From: Gelidibacter mesophilus DSM 14095
GTDB taxonomy: Bacteria > Bacteroidota > Bacteroidia > Flavobacteriales > Flavobacteriaceae
DNA length: 64,000 bases
NCBI RefSeq assembly: GCF_000423005.1
Contig: NZ_AUHD01000007.1
Span: 248,001-312,000 of the forward strand
Reading direction: 5' to 3'
The notes under the pieces are model-generated. The model was not told where the DNA came from, did no database searches, and was given only the letters and a program-made list of their open reading frames with translations. The position numbers were made by a program, and so were the translations under genes. Positions 54,095 through 61,530 of this stretch are shown piece after piece. Numbering within the stretch: the stretch's first letter is position 1; each line of letters opens with the position of its first letter.

Positions 54095-55423
54095 ATGTTT
54101 AATAATTTAAGTGAAAAGTTAGATAAAGCACTACACGTTCTTAAAGGACATGGCAGTATTACAGAAGTTAACGTTGCCGAAACCTTAAAAGAGGTGCGTA
54201 GAGCCTTGTTGGATGCGGATGTCAACTTTAAAATTGCCAAGGAATTTACCAATACAGTCAAGGAAAAAGCATTGGGTCAAAATGTATTGACCACTTTGCA
54301 GCCAGGACAGTTAATGGTAAAATTGGTCAAGGATGAACTGACTGAACTTATGGGTGGCGATGCTGAAGGACTTAATCTTTCTGGCAGCCCAAGTGTTATT
54401 TTAATGTCTGGTTTGCAGGGTTCTGGTAAAACTACTTTTTCTGGTAAACTTGCCAATTATCTTAAAAATAAGAAAACAAAGAAGCCTTTATTGGTGGCCT
54501 GTGACGTGTACCGTCCTGCAGCAGTAGATCAATTGCATGTTGTAGGAGATCAAATTAATGTTGAGGTGTACAGTGATAAGGGCAATACTGATCCTGTGGC
54601 CATTGCTAAGGCTGGTATTGCGCACGCCAAAGCAAACGGCTATAATGTGGTCATTATAGATACGGCAGGGCGTTTGGCTGTTGATGAGGTGATGATGACC
54701 GAGATATCAAACATCCATACAGCTATTCAGCCCCAAGAAACCTTATTTGTGGTGGATGCTATGACCGGTCAGGATGCCGTGAATACCGCAAAAGCCTTTA
54801 ACGACTTATTAAATTTTGACGGTGTTATCCTTACCAAATTAGATGGGGATACACGTGGTGGTGCGGCCATTTCGATTAAATCTGTGGTCAATAAGCCAAT
54901 TAAATTTATTGGTACAGGCGAGAAAATGGAAGCCATTGACGTGTTCTATCCATCACGTATGGCAGATCGTATTTTGGGCATGGGAGATGTTGTTTCACTT
55001 GTTGAGCGGGCTCAAGAGCAGTTTGATGAAGATGAAGCGCGGAAACTTCAAAAGAAAATTGCTAAAAATCAATTCGGGTTTGATGATTTCTTGAAGCAGA
55101 TTCAGCAAATCAAAAAGATGGGGAACATGAAAGACCTTATGGGCATGATTCCTGGGGCTGGAAAGATGATGAAAGATGTTGATATTGATGACGATGCTTT
55201 TAAAGGCATTGAAGCCATTATCCATTCCATGACCCCATTAGAAAGAACAAATCCTTCGGTTATTAATGCCAGTAGAAAGAAACGTATTGGTAAAGGTTCA
55301 GGGACTTCGGTTCAAGAAGTAAATCAACTTTTGAAACAGTTCGATCAAATGAGCAAAATGATGAAGATGATGCAAGGTGGTAAAGGAAAAGCGATGATGC
55401 AGGCAATGAAAGGAATGAAGTAG
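54095..55423 (+). CDS. ffh: Signal recognition particle protein Ffh
   Basis: SRP54 homologue, 442 residues. It binds signal sequences and 4.5S RNA and docks on FtsY. The N domain contains VAETLKEVRRALLDADVNFK with the ALLEADV-type motif. The G domain has SGLQGSGKTTFSGKL, DTAGRLAVDE and TKLDGDTRGGAAISI. The M domain contains GMIPGAGKMMKD, PSVINASRKKRIGKGSGTS and a methionine-rich end (MSKMMKMMQGGKGKAMMQAM). 4.5S RNA is not seen in this window. A heptad repeat starts at its stop codon. Confidence 0.97.
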   Translation: MFNNLSEKLDKALHVLKGHGSITEVNVAETLKEVRRALLDADVNFKIAKEFTNTVKEKALGQNVLTTLQPGQLMVKLVKDELTELMGGDAEGLNLSGSPSVILMSGLQGSGKTTFSGKLANYLKNKKTKKPLLVACDVYRPAAVDQLHVVGDQINVEVYSDKGNTDPVAIAKAGIAHAKANGYNVVIIDTAGRLAVDEVMMTEISNIHTAIQPQETLFVVDAMTGQDAVNTAKAFNDLLNFDGVILTKLDGDTRGGAAISIKSVVNKPIKFIGTGEKMEAIDVFYPSRMADRILGMGDVVSLVERAQEQFDEDEARKLQKKIAKNQFGFDDFLKQIQQIKKMGNMKDLMGMIPGAGKMMKDVDIDDDAFKGIEAIIHSMTPLERTNPSVINASRKKRIGKGSGTSVQEVNQLLKQFDQMSKMMKMMQGGKGKAMMQAMKGMK

Positions 55424-55497
55424 TCTTCAATTCTCAGTTGGCAGCTTTCGGTTAACAGTCCTCAGTTGATAAGTTTTAGCCGAAAGTTAGTTATAAT
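55421..55497. repeat. Heptad imperfect tandem repeat (11 units) starting at the ffh stop codon
   Basis: Eleven 7-mers: tagtctt, caattct, cagttgg, cagcttt, cggttaa, cagtcct, cagttga, taagttt, tagccga, aagttag, ttataat. The core is C/T-A-G-T-Y-N-N. The first unit begins with the TAG stop codon of ffh. The unit tagtctt is identical to the first two units before rpsK. Confidence 0.7.
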
Positions 55498-55511
55498 AAT
55501 TAAAAATAAAC

Positions 55512-55562
55512 AAGTGCGCCTCTGCGTCTCTGCGAGAAAATTATTCGTGTATTCGTGGTTAA
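55512..55562. repeat. Octad-periodic intergenic stretch
   Basis: Two 8-bp-spaced pairs: CTCTGCG at 55520-55526 and 55528-55534, and ATTCGTG at 55543-55549 and 55551-55557. I recall similar text (CTCTGCGTCTCTGCG followed by ATTCGTG...ATTCGTGG) from intergenic DNA of unrelated bacteria. This is recollection only. Confidence 0.4.
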
Positions 55563-55579
55563 TTAAACATTAAATAAGA

Positions 55580-56455
55580 ATGGTTTTACTCGATGGTAAA
55601 AAAGTAAGCAATGACATTAAGAATGAAATTGCCGAACAGGTAAAAAAAATGAAGGATAATGGCGAAAAAGTGCCTCATCTTGCCGCTATTATAGTGGGTA
55701 ACGATGGTGCAAGTTTGACCTATGTCGCCAGTAAAGTTCGCGCCTGCGAACGCGTTGGGTTTGAATCCACCATGGTGCGTCTTTCAAATACCACAAGTCA
55801 AGTTGAATTGTTGGATAAGATTAAAGAATTAAATGAAAACCCAGATATTGACGGTTTCATTATTCAGTTGCCATTACCAAAACAAATAGATACCCAAAAG
55901 GTACTCTTAGCCGTAAATCCTGATAAGGATGTGGATGGTTTTCACCCAATGAACTTTGGAAGAATGGCCTTAGATATGTCCACTTTTATTCCTGCAACGC
56001 CTTTTGGCATCTTAGAATTGTTGGATAGATATGGTGTGGATACCCAAGGAAAACATACTGTTGTCATTGGTCGTAGCCACATTGTTGGAAGACCGATGAG
56101 CATATTGATGGGGAGAAAAGGGTTTCCAGGAAACTCAACGGTTACCTTAACACACAGTCATACTAAAAACATCACACAAATCACTTCTCAGGCGGACATT
56201 ATTATCTCAGCTCTTGGTGTGCCCAATTTCTTAAAAGCGGAAATGGTAAAAGATGATGCCGTTATCATTGATGTGGGAATTACCCGAGTTCCTGATGACA
56301 CTACAGAAAAGGGATACCGAATTACTGGTGATGTCGATTTTGAGAATGTCAGTAAAAAAGCAAGTTTTATAACGCCAGTCCCTGGTGGTGTTGGTCCAAT
56401 GACGATTGCCATGTTACTTAAAAATACGCTTTTGGCAAGAGAGCGTCAAATTTAA
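55580..56455 (+). CDS. folD: Bifunctional methylenetetrahydrofolate dehydrogenase/cyclohydrolase
   Basis: FolD, 291 residues. It interconverts 5,10-methylene-, methenyl- and 10-formyl-tetrahydrofolate, supplying one-carbon units for purines and formyl-Met-tRNA. Motif GNDGASLTYVASKVRACERV includes the catalytic lysine. QLPLPKQIDTQKVLLAVNPD and the NADP-binding GRSHIVGRPMSILM are intact. It closes with TPVPGGVGPMTIAMLL. The YwaF-like gene follows 28 bp downstream and may share the transcript. Confidence 0.96.
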   Translation: MVLLDGKKVSNDIKNEIAEQVKKMKDNGEKVPHLAAIIVGNDGASLTYVASKVRACERVGFESTMVRLSNTTSQVELLDKIKELNENPDIDGFIIQLPLPKQIDTQKVLLAVNPDKDVDGFHPMNFGRMALDMSTFIPATPFGILELLDRYGVDTQGKHTVVIGRSHIVGRPMSILMGRKGFPGNSTVTLTHSHTKNITQITSQADIIISALGVPNFLKAEMVKDDAVIIDVGITRVPDDTTEKGYRITGDVDFENVSKKASFITPVPGGVGPMTIAMLLKNTLLARERQI

Positions 56456-56483
56456 AAAAGACAATCACCAATTATAGGGCTTT

Positions 56484-57230
56484 ATGCAAATCATTCGTTC
56501 TTCAATGCCACTAGTCATACAACGTGTGGCATTTGGAAGTTTGGAGCATTGGCTTCCTATTCTTATTGCCCTCATTCTAGGAGTTGCTATCATTTATTAT
56601 GCAAAAAAACACCCAGGCTTAAAAATCCAATCCCAACTTATTCACATTATTGCTATTGGGGTCTCGCTGACCGTGATTGGCTTTCATCTTCATAAGTTGC
56701 TTTTTGATGATTACGATATCCAAAAAGACCTACCATTATACCTATGTAGCTTATTGGCTATTTTAATTCCTTTATTTACGTATTACCGTAAATTTTGGAT
56801 GTATGAAATTTTGGTGTTCTGGATTATTGCTGGAACCTTACAAGCTGTTATCACTCCGGATATTGCTTCCGGGTTTCCTTCGTTTAATTTTATCAGATAT
56901 TGGGTAGTGCATTTAGGACTTTTGATGATAATAAGCTACGCCACTTTTGTCTTTAAAATGATGCCAACGTTTAGAAGTGTACTCAAGTCATTTTTAGCCT
57001 TACAACTTTATTTTTTGGCAATAATGTTTATCAATTATCTGCTCAACGCGAATTACTTTTATCTCAATAGAAAACCACAATCAGCATCCTTGTTGGATTA
57101 TCTAGGAGAATGGCCACTATATATTATAGTCGTACAAATAATTTTGATCCCTTATTTCATGCTCATTTATTTACCTTTTTATTTCTATCAAAGAAAAAAA
57201 GGGAGCAAGCGCCATATTGAAACTGTCTAG
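56484..57230 (+). CDS. YwaF/TIGR02206-like integral membrane protein
   Basis: A 248-residue membrane protein with about seven transmembrane helices. Its opening FGSLEHWLPILIALILGVAI and the helix pair DLPLYLCSLLAILIPLF / ILVFWIIAGTLQAVITPDI are typical of the TIGR02206 (YwaF) family. NANYFYLNRKPQSASLLDYL near the end is also characteristic. Function unknown. The ATG at 56484 could be too early; a later ATG (codon 8) precedes VIQRVAFGSLEHW. It ends two bases from the convergent VOC pseudogene. Confidence 0.83.
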   Translation: MQIIRSSMPLVIQRVAFGSLEHWLPILIALILGVAIIYYAKKHPGLKIQSQLIHIIAIGVSLTVIGFHLHKLLFDDYDIQKDLPLYLCSLLAILIPLFTYYRKFWMYEILVFWIIAGTLQAVITPDIASGFPSFNFIRYWVVHLGLLMIISYATFVFKMMPTFRSVLKSFLALQLYFLAIMFINYLLNANYFYLNRKPQSASLLDYLGEWPLYIIVVQIILIPYFMLIYLPFYFYQRKKGSKRHIETV

Positions 57231-57232
57231 AT

Positions 57233-57656
57233 TTATTTAGCGAATAATTGGTCTATATCTTTAAAAGCTTTGAATTCTAGTGCATTACCAGAAGGGTCCA
57301 GAAAAAACATGGTGGCTTGCTCTCCTACTTGACCTTCAAAACGAATATGGTGCTATTGTAAATTGAACCTCCTTATTTTTTAAATCCTTTGCGAAATCTT
57401 GAAATACCTGCCATGGTAATACTACACCATAATGTGGGACGGGAACATTTTTTCCGTCAACGCTATTAGTGTGTTCGTCGTCTGTTGATTTCTCTTTATA
57501 ATGAATGACCAGTTGATGTCCAAAAAAATTGAAATCTACCCAATGGTCAGAGCTTCTGCCTTCGGCACAGTTTAAAACATCCCTATAAAAAGTACGACAT
57601 GTTTCTAGATTATGTACCGGAATGGCAATGTGAAATGGTGATAAAGCAATTGTCAT
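57233..57656 (-). pseudogene. Frameshifted VOC (glyoxalase-like) family gene
   Basis: The reading frame from 57656 gives a normal VOC N-terminal module (FHIAIPVHNLETCRTFYRDV, DFNFFGHQLVIHY) but stops at 57336 after QFTIAPYSF. In the next frame the same protein continues as [20 protein letters not shown], then [18 protein letters not shown], and stops at 57233-57235. The break lies at about 57349-57351, where one base is extra or two are missing. The rejoined protein would have about 140 residues with both metal-site modules. It is either a recent pseudogene or a sequencing error. Confidence 0.85.
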
Positions 57657-57659
57657 ATC

Positions 57660-57845
57660 TTATTTGGTTGGTTCGTCTTTTCGATATTTTAACAGGGAGA
57701 CACCGGCAATAAAAAAAACACCTCCCAAAATAGTCAAAGCCCAAGGACTTAATGAAGTTAAACTGTTTCCGAAGATGCCCAATACACCTAATATCAAGGC
57801 AATCATTCCTCCAATGGTCAATATTAATGCTAAGATTCTAATCAT
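57660..57845 (-). CDS. Small two-helix membrane protein
   Basis: A 61-residue protein with two transmembrane helices: ILALILTIGGMIALILGVLG (about residues 4-23) and WALTILGGVFFIAGVSLLKY (about 35-54). A short positively charged tail, RKDEPTK, follows. No named family is recognised. It lies three bases before the VOC gene on the same strand, so the two were probably one operon. An opposite-strand frame over the same bases is a shadow. Confidence 0.65.
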   Translation of the reverse strand: MIRILALILTIGGMIALILGVLGIFGNSLTSLSPWALTILGGVFFIAGVSLLKYRKDEPTK

Positions 57846-57903
57846 AAAATAAAGTTTTAGGTTTGTATCGTAAAATTAATTCAAGGTAGCAGCTATGCAA
57901 ATT

Positions 57904-58665
57904 TTATTTGTTTTTTCTTCTGCGGGGAGGTTCGGTGGACGTTACTTCTTTAGCTGAATCCTCCAAGAGTTTATTCAAATCCTTAAATTCTTCTTCAGTC
58001 AATTCACGATAGGTGCCAATGGGCATATCTAATTTGATATTCATAATCCTTACCCGCTTTAATGTCTCCACTTCATAATCCAAATACTCGCACATTCTCC
58101 GGATTTGTCTATTCAATCCTTGGGTCAATATAATTCTGAACTCGTTTGTGCCCAACTTTTCGACCGTACATTTTTTTGAGATGGTATCTAAAATAGGTAC
58201 GCCGTTAGACATTCTTTCAATAAAGGTTTGAGAAATAGGTTTGTTTACGGTAACGATATATTCCTTATCATGATTATTGCTTGCTCTAAGAATTTTGTTT
58301 ACGATATCGCCATCATCGGTCAAGAGGATTAAACCTTCACTAGGTTTGTCCAACCTGCCAATAGGGAAGATGCGTTTTGGATATTTGATGTAATCTATAA
58401 TGTTATCCTTTTCAACACGCGTGTCCGTTGTGCATACAATGCCTATTGGTTTGTTGAATGCTAAATAAACAAAGGCGTCCTTAGTGTTCTTGATAGGTTT
58501 TCCATCCACCTGAACCACATCATTAACTGAGATTTTTGTACCCATTTCAGGTATCTTTCCGTTGATGGTTACGCGGCCTGCGTCAATCAGTTTGTCGGCT
58601 TCCCTACGAGAGCAATAGCCTGCTTCGCTTAAAAATTTATTGATTCTTTTGAGATTTTCTTCCAT
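57904..58665 (-). CDS. rluF: 23S rRNA pseudouridine synthase (RluF-type)
   Basis: RsuA/RluB/E/F family pseudouridine synthase, 253 residues. An N-terminal S4 RNA-binding domain (RINKFLSEAGYCSRREADKL, GRVTINGKIPEMGTKIS) precedes the catalytic domain, with GRLDKPSEGLILLTDDGDIV holding the catalytic aspartate, and LTQGLNRQIRRMCEYLDYEV. RluF makes pseudouridine 2604 in E. coli 23S rRNA; the exact site here is inferred. The tail is rich in charged residues. An exact -7 element lies four bases before the ATG. Confidence 0.9.
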   Translation of the reverse strand: MEENLKRINKFLSEAGYCSRREADKLIDAGRVTINGKIPEMGTKISVNDVVQVDGKPIKNTKDAFVYLAFNKPIGIVCTTDTRVEKDNIIDYIKYPKRIFPIGRLDKPSEGLILLTDDGDIVNKILRASNNHDKEYIVTVNKPISQTFIERMSNGVPILDTISKKCTVEKLGTNEFRIILTQGLNRQIRRMCEYLDYEVETLKRVRIMNIKLDMPIGTYRELTEEEFKDLNKLLEDSAKEVTSTEPPRRRKNK

Positions 58666-58669
58666 GTAA

Positions 58670-58677
58670 CAAAGATA
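58670..58677 (-). promoter_or_regulatory. -7 promoter element of rluF (leaderless type)
   Basis: The reverse strand reads TATCTTTG-TTAC-ATG, an exact TAnnTTTG four bases before the start codon. Confidence 0.55.
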
Positions 58678-58682
58678 ACGGA

Positions 58683-59507
58683 TTAGGCATCAATAAATGC
58701 GTAAATATGATTGGCAACAGATTCATCACTCAAAGAATGTCCGAGACCTTTGGTGGTAATGAGATGACTATTCTTAAAACTATCTTTTATAAGTAAGGCA
58801 TCATTATAAGGGATAATCCGATCATCCTGATCATGTATGATCAGGCCTTCGGATTCAATGGTTGCAAGAAATTTTGCCGTTGAAAAGCTGTCCGCAGTAT
58901 TCCCGAAACGTTCTATAATAGTGTGTTGCAATTGAGAGACGATACGCTGGTTATAACCTAACATGTCTGTATAGCGCTTTATGACATCTTGAAATTCAGA
59001 AGGTGACCCTAACAGAATGATTTTTTTTATTTTAGCAAATTGATATTTATGTTGAAAAAAAGCAGAAGCCATGCCGCCAACAGAATGCCCGATAATAATA
59101 TCTGGAGAAAATCGTTTTGCAGCCACATTAATGAATTCTGCATACAACATCGCATTAAAGACGCGGCCTCCGGAGCGGCCGTGAGCTGGCGCATCAAGTG
59201 CAACCACATTATGCCCTCTTTTTTTGAGTTCTAAGATGAGTTTTTTCCAACGGGCAGAATTGCTTTCCCAACCATGGGTAAGTAGGATAGTTTGTTTTTT
59301 TCCAAGCCACCGATAGGTCATAATATGATATTTTTCATAATTCAGCTCTTCTTGAAATGCGGTATGTAAAAAATCGGATTGTTCCTCACTTATTTTTCCG
59401 GCGCGTGGCTTTGTGAACAAATTCAAAGCTTTATCTGCAGCATACGGTTTTGAGACATAGCTAAGTGCGTTGTAATAAGTTCCGATTATTTTGATGAGAA
59501 GTTTCAT
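58683..59507 (-). CDS. Alpha/beta hydrolase
   Basis: An alpha/beta-hydrolase fold protein, 274 residues. LLTHGWESNSARWKKLI holds the oxyanion-hole region. The nucleophile elbow is IIGHSVGGMASAF (GHSVGG). An acidic residue in IIHDQDDRIIPYND and the histidine in TKGLGHSLSDESV complete the triad. No signal peptide is visible; the N-terminus (MKLLIKIIGTYYNALSYVS) may be membrane-associated. Esterase-like, substrate unknown. It sits between a cupin gene and rluF on the same strand. Confidence 0.88.
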   Translation of the reverse strand: MKLLIKIIGTYYNALSYVSKPYAADKALNLFTKPRAGKISEEQSDFLHTAFQEELNYEKYHIMTYRWLGKKQTILLTHGWESNSARWKKLILELKKRGHNVVALDAPAHGRSGGRVFNAMLYAEFINVAAKRFSPDIIIGHSVGGMASAFFQHKYQFAKIKKIILLGSPSEFQDVIKRYTDMLGYNQRIVSQLQHTIIERFGNTADSFSTAKFLATIESEGLIIHDQDDRIIPYNDALLIKDSFKNSHLITTKGLGHSLSDESVANHIYAFIDA

Positions 59508-59532
59508 GCTTGGGAGCTTTATATGCGTTTTG

Positions 59533-59901
59533 TTAACCTTCTCTGTTTACAAGCGCCATTGAAAATGCTGGAAGACAAATAGCAATGTAGTGACAAGGCT
59601 CAGTATATGGATTAGAGTATTGAACTCTGGTGTTCTTTTCGATTTTTATGGATTCGCCTGCTGAAAGAATTACCGTTTCATCCTCAATATTAAATTGCTT
59701 TTTACCGCTAATGACAAAGGTGTATTCGTCAAACTCTGGGGTTTGAAAAGGTTCACTCCATCCTGCTGGCGCGATCATGTGGGCAATACTCAGTTGGGAG
59801 TTACTATCTGTTGCAGCTCCAAAATGTTCTTTTATTATTTTGCCGTCGGTAGTAGGTACAACAAAAGGAGATCTTTGGATGATATAGCGTTTTTTCGACA
59901 T
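59533..59901 (-). CDS. Cupin-domain protein
   Basis: A 122-residue single cupin barrel. Cupin motif 1 is AHMIAPAGWSEPFQTPEFDE (with EYTFVISGKKQF), where one metal-binding His is replaced by Asp/Glu positions; motif 2 includes GESIKIEKNTRVQYSNP. The canonical two His of motif 1 are therefore incomplete, so metal binding is uncertain. No function can be given. Short spacer to the hydrolase; same strand. Confidence 0.78.
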   Translation of the reverse strand: MSKKRYIIQRSPFVVPTTDGKIIKEHFGAATDSNSQLSIAHMIAPAGWSEPFQTPEFDEYTFVISGKKQFNIEDETVILSAGESIKIEKNTRVQYSNPYTEPCHYIAICLPAFSMALVNREG

Positions 59902-59925
59902 TGATTGTGTTTTTTTAAATTTTTT

Positions 59926-59946
59926 AAGTCCTCAGTCCTCCAACTT
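59926..59946. repeat. Short heptad run (3 units) after the YitT gene
   Basis: aagtcct, cagtcct, ccaactt. cagtcct is identical to a unit at 55456-55462. It lies at the stop codon of the YitT gene (59945). Confidence 0.4.
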
Positions 59947-60916
59947 ACTTTAAAGGTTTTCGTTTGATCATACCACCTCTGATATCTTTTACAAGTCCCA
60001 TGATAATAAATGCATTTTCGTCAATTTTATCTATTTCAGTATGTAGCTTTGCGAGTTCAAGTCTGGTGACCACCGTGTAAATGATGTCTTTATCATAACT
60101 TTCGCTGCTTCCTCCAAATCCACCTTTTCCCGCATAAATAGTGCAGGCACGTCTTAGTTTTTCCACAATCATTTTCCGAAGTTCTGAGTTTTTCTCTGAT
60201 ATGATCGTTACGCCAACATACTCTTCAACACCATCCACAATAAAATCGACTGTTTTCGCAGCAGATAGGTACGTTAATATCGCGTAAAGGGCAACTTCTA
60301 TTGATAAAATATAAGCCCCAAATGAGAAAATGATGATATTGATTAAGAGAAGGACATCTCCTATGGTAATCGAAAGCTTTTTACTGAGCCATATGGCCAA
60401 TACCTCAGTGCCATCAATAACGCTGCCGCCTCGCATCGCCATTCCTATTCCCAAACCAAGAAAAAATCCTCCGAAAACCGCAATTAATAAGGGGTCTTCA
60501 GTAATGGTTGGATAGTCCACATAGTGCACTACCACGGCTAATATAGCAATGGTAATGATGCTTCTTACGGCAAACTTTATACTAAATGTTTTTGCCGCAA
60601 GAATTAAAAATGGGATATTCACTAAGATCAATAAATAACTCAAATTGATCTCAGTGATATTCTCTAAGAGTAATGAAATACCTGTAGCACCTCCATCTAT
60701 AAATCGATTGGGCAATAAAAAGCCTTTTAATCCGAAACCTGCCGACAAGATACCTATAAGAACATAAGTAGAATCTTTAATAGCGTGTTTGAATTCTACG
60801 CGAATCTGCCGCGCTAAAGGAATGACCTGTTTGTTACTAATTTTTTCAGATGAGTTTTCGTGCTCAAGTTTTCTCCGAGCAATCGTAACTAATATTTTTG
60901 AAAAAAATGAACTCAT
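59945..60916 (-). CDS. YitT family membrane protein (DUF161/DUF2179)
   Basis: A 323-residue protein. Five or six transmembrane helices (about residues 45-225; for example LIGILSAGFGLKGFLLPNRF and LLINIIIFSFGAYILSIEVA) form the YitT/DUF161 domain. The signature GGATGISLLLENITEIN is present. A C-terminal cytoplasmic DUF2179 domain contains VTIISEKNSELRKMIVEKL and GKGGFGG. Some relatives are proposed transporters, but the substrate is not known. The N-terminus (about 40 residues) is charged. It lies 18 bp after the lipoprotein gene on the same strand. Confidence 0.88.
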   Translation of the reverse strand: MSSFFSKILVTIARRKLEHENSSEKISNKQVIPLARQIRVEFKHAIKDSTYVLIGILSAGFGLKGFLLPNRFIDGGATGISLLLENITEINLSYLLILVNIPFLILAAKTFSIKFAVRSIITIAILAVVVHYVDYPTITEDPLLIAVFGGFFLGLGIGMAMRGGSVIDGTEVLAIWLSKKLSITIGDVLLLINIIIFSFGAYILSIEVALYAILTYLSAAKTVDFIVDGVEEYVGVTIISEKNSELRKMIVEKLRRACTIYAGKGGFGGSSESYDKDIIYTVVTRLELAKLHTEIDKIDENAFIIMGLVKDIRGGMIKRKPLK

Positions 60917-60933
60917 CCGTTATGGGTTTTGGT

Positions 60934-61488
60934 TTAGTTCCAGTGGATGAAAAAGTATTTTACTTTTGCAGTATCTGGTATCTGAGAGGCTTCAATGGAA
61001 ATGCTTCTATCGAAGCGTAAATTTGATGGCAATTCTTTTTTGTCGATGGTGAATGAGGCATTGATTTCCTTGACACTAACTACTATGGAATTGATTAAAT
61101 TGTCAATTTTTGAAATCGTATATGCGCTTTGGATGTCTTTGAAAGTACTTGACGTCGAAATTCCTTTTTTTGTCTTATAACGTGGATCCAAAATGCGAAC
61201 ACTGCTGATAACGGCAGTTGAATCAGCTCTTTTTGCCGGTGATACACTTAATAATGCCGCGCCCGCTTTATCAAAAATATCGATATTATTAATGTTTCTT
61301 GTAAACTCATTATTCCCAGTATAGTTGGCGATAGAATCATTTTCAAAAACTGATTTTAAATCTTTAACTTGGGTAGAATCCGTCAATGATCCAATATTTT
61401 GATTTTGAATTAAGAATGGGGCTTGATCTTTTCCACAACTGGTTACTAAAAGTGAAAATAGAGCAACATAAATAAGCGATTTGTGCAT
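60934..61488 (-). CDS. Lipoprotein of unknown function
   Basis: A 184-residue predicted lipoprotein. The signal peptide ends LLVTSC, with C18 as lipid site, followed by GKDQAPFL. The mature part is small and globular with no named domain; stretches include SVSPAKRADSTAVISSVRIL and ISKIDNLINSIVVSVKEINA. I do not recognise the family. It lies 18 bases before YitT on the same strand, so co-transcription is likely. It is exported to an outer or inner membrane leaflet. Confidence 0.75.
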   Translation of the reverse strand: MHKSLIYVALFSLLVTSCGKDQAPFLIQNQNIGSLTDSTQVKDLKSVFENDSIANYTGNNEFTRNINNIDIFDKAGAALLSVSPAKRADSTAVISSVRILDPRYKTKKGISTSSTFKDIQSAYTISKIDNLINSIVVSVKEINASFTIDKKELPSNLRFDRSISIEASQIPDTAKVKYFFIHWN

Positions 61489-61530
61489 TTGAAATAGAAA
61501 TTGATTAGTGGTTAATAGTTTTTTTTTGTT

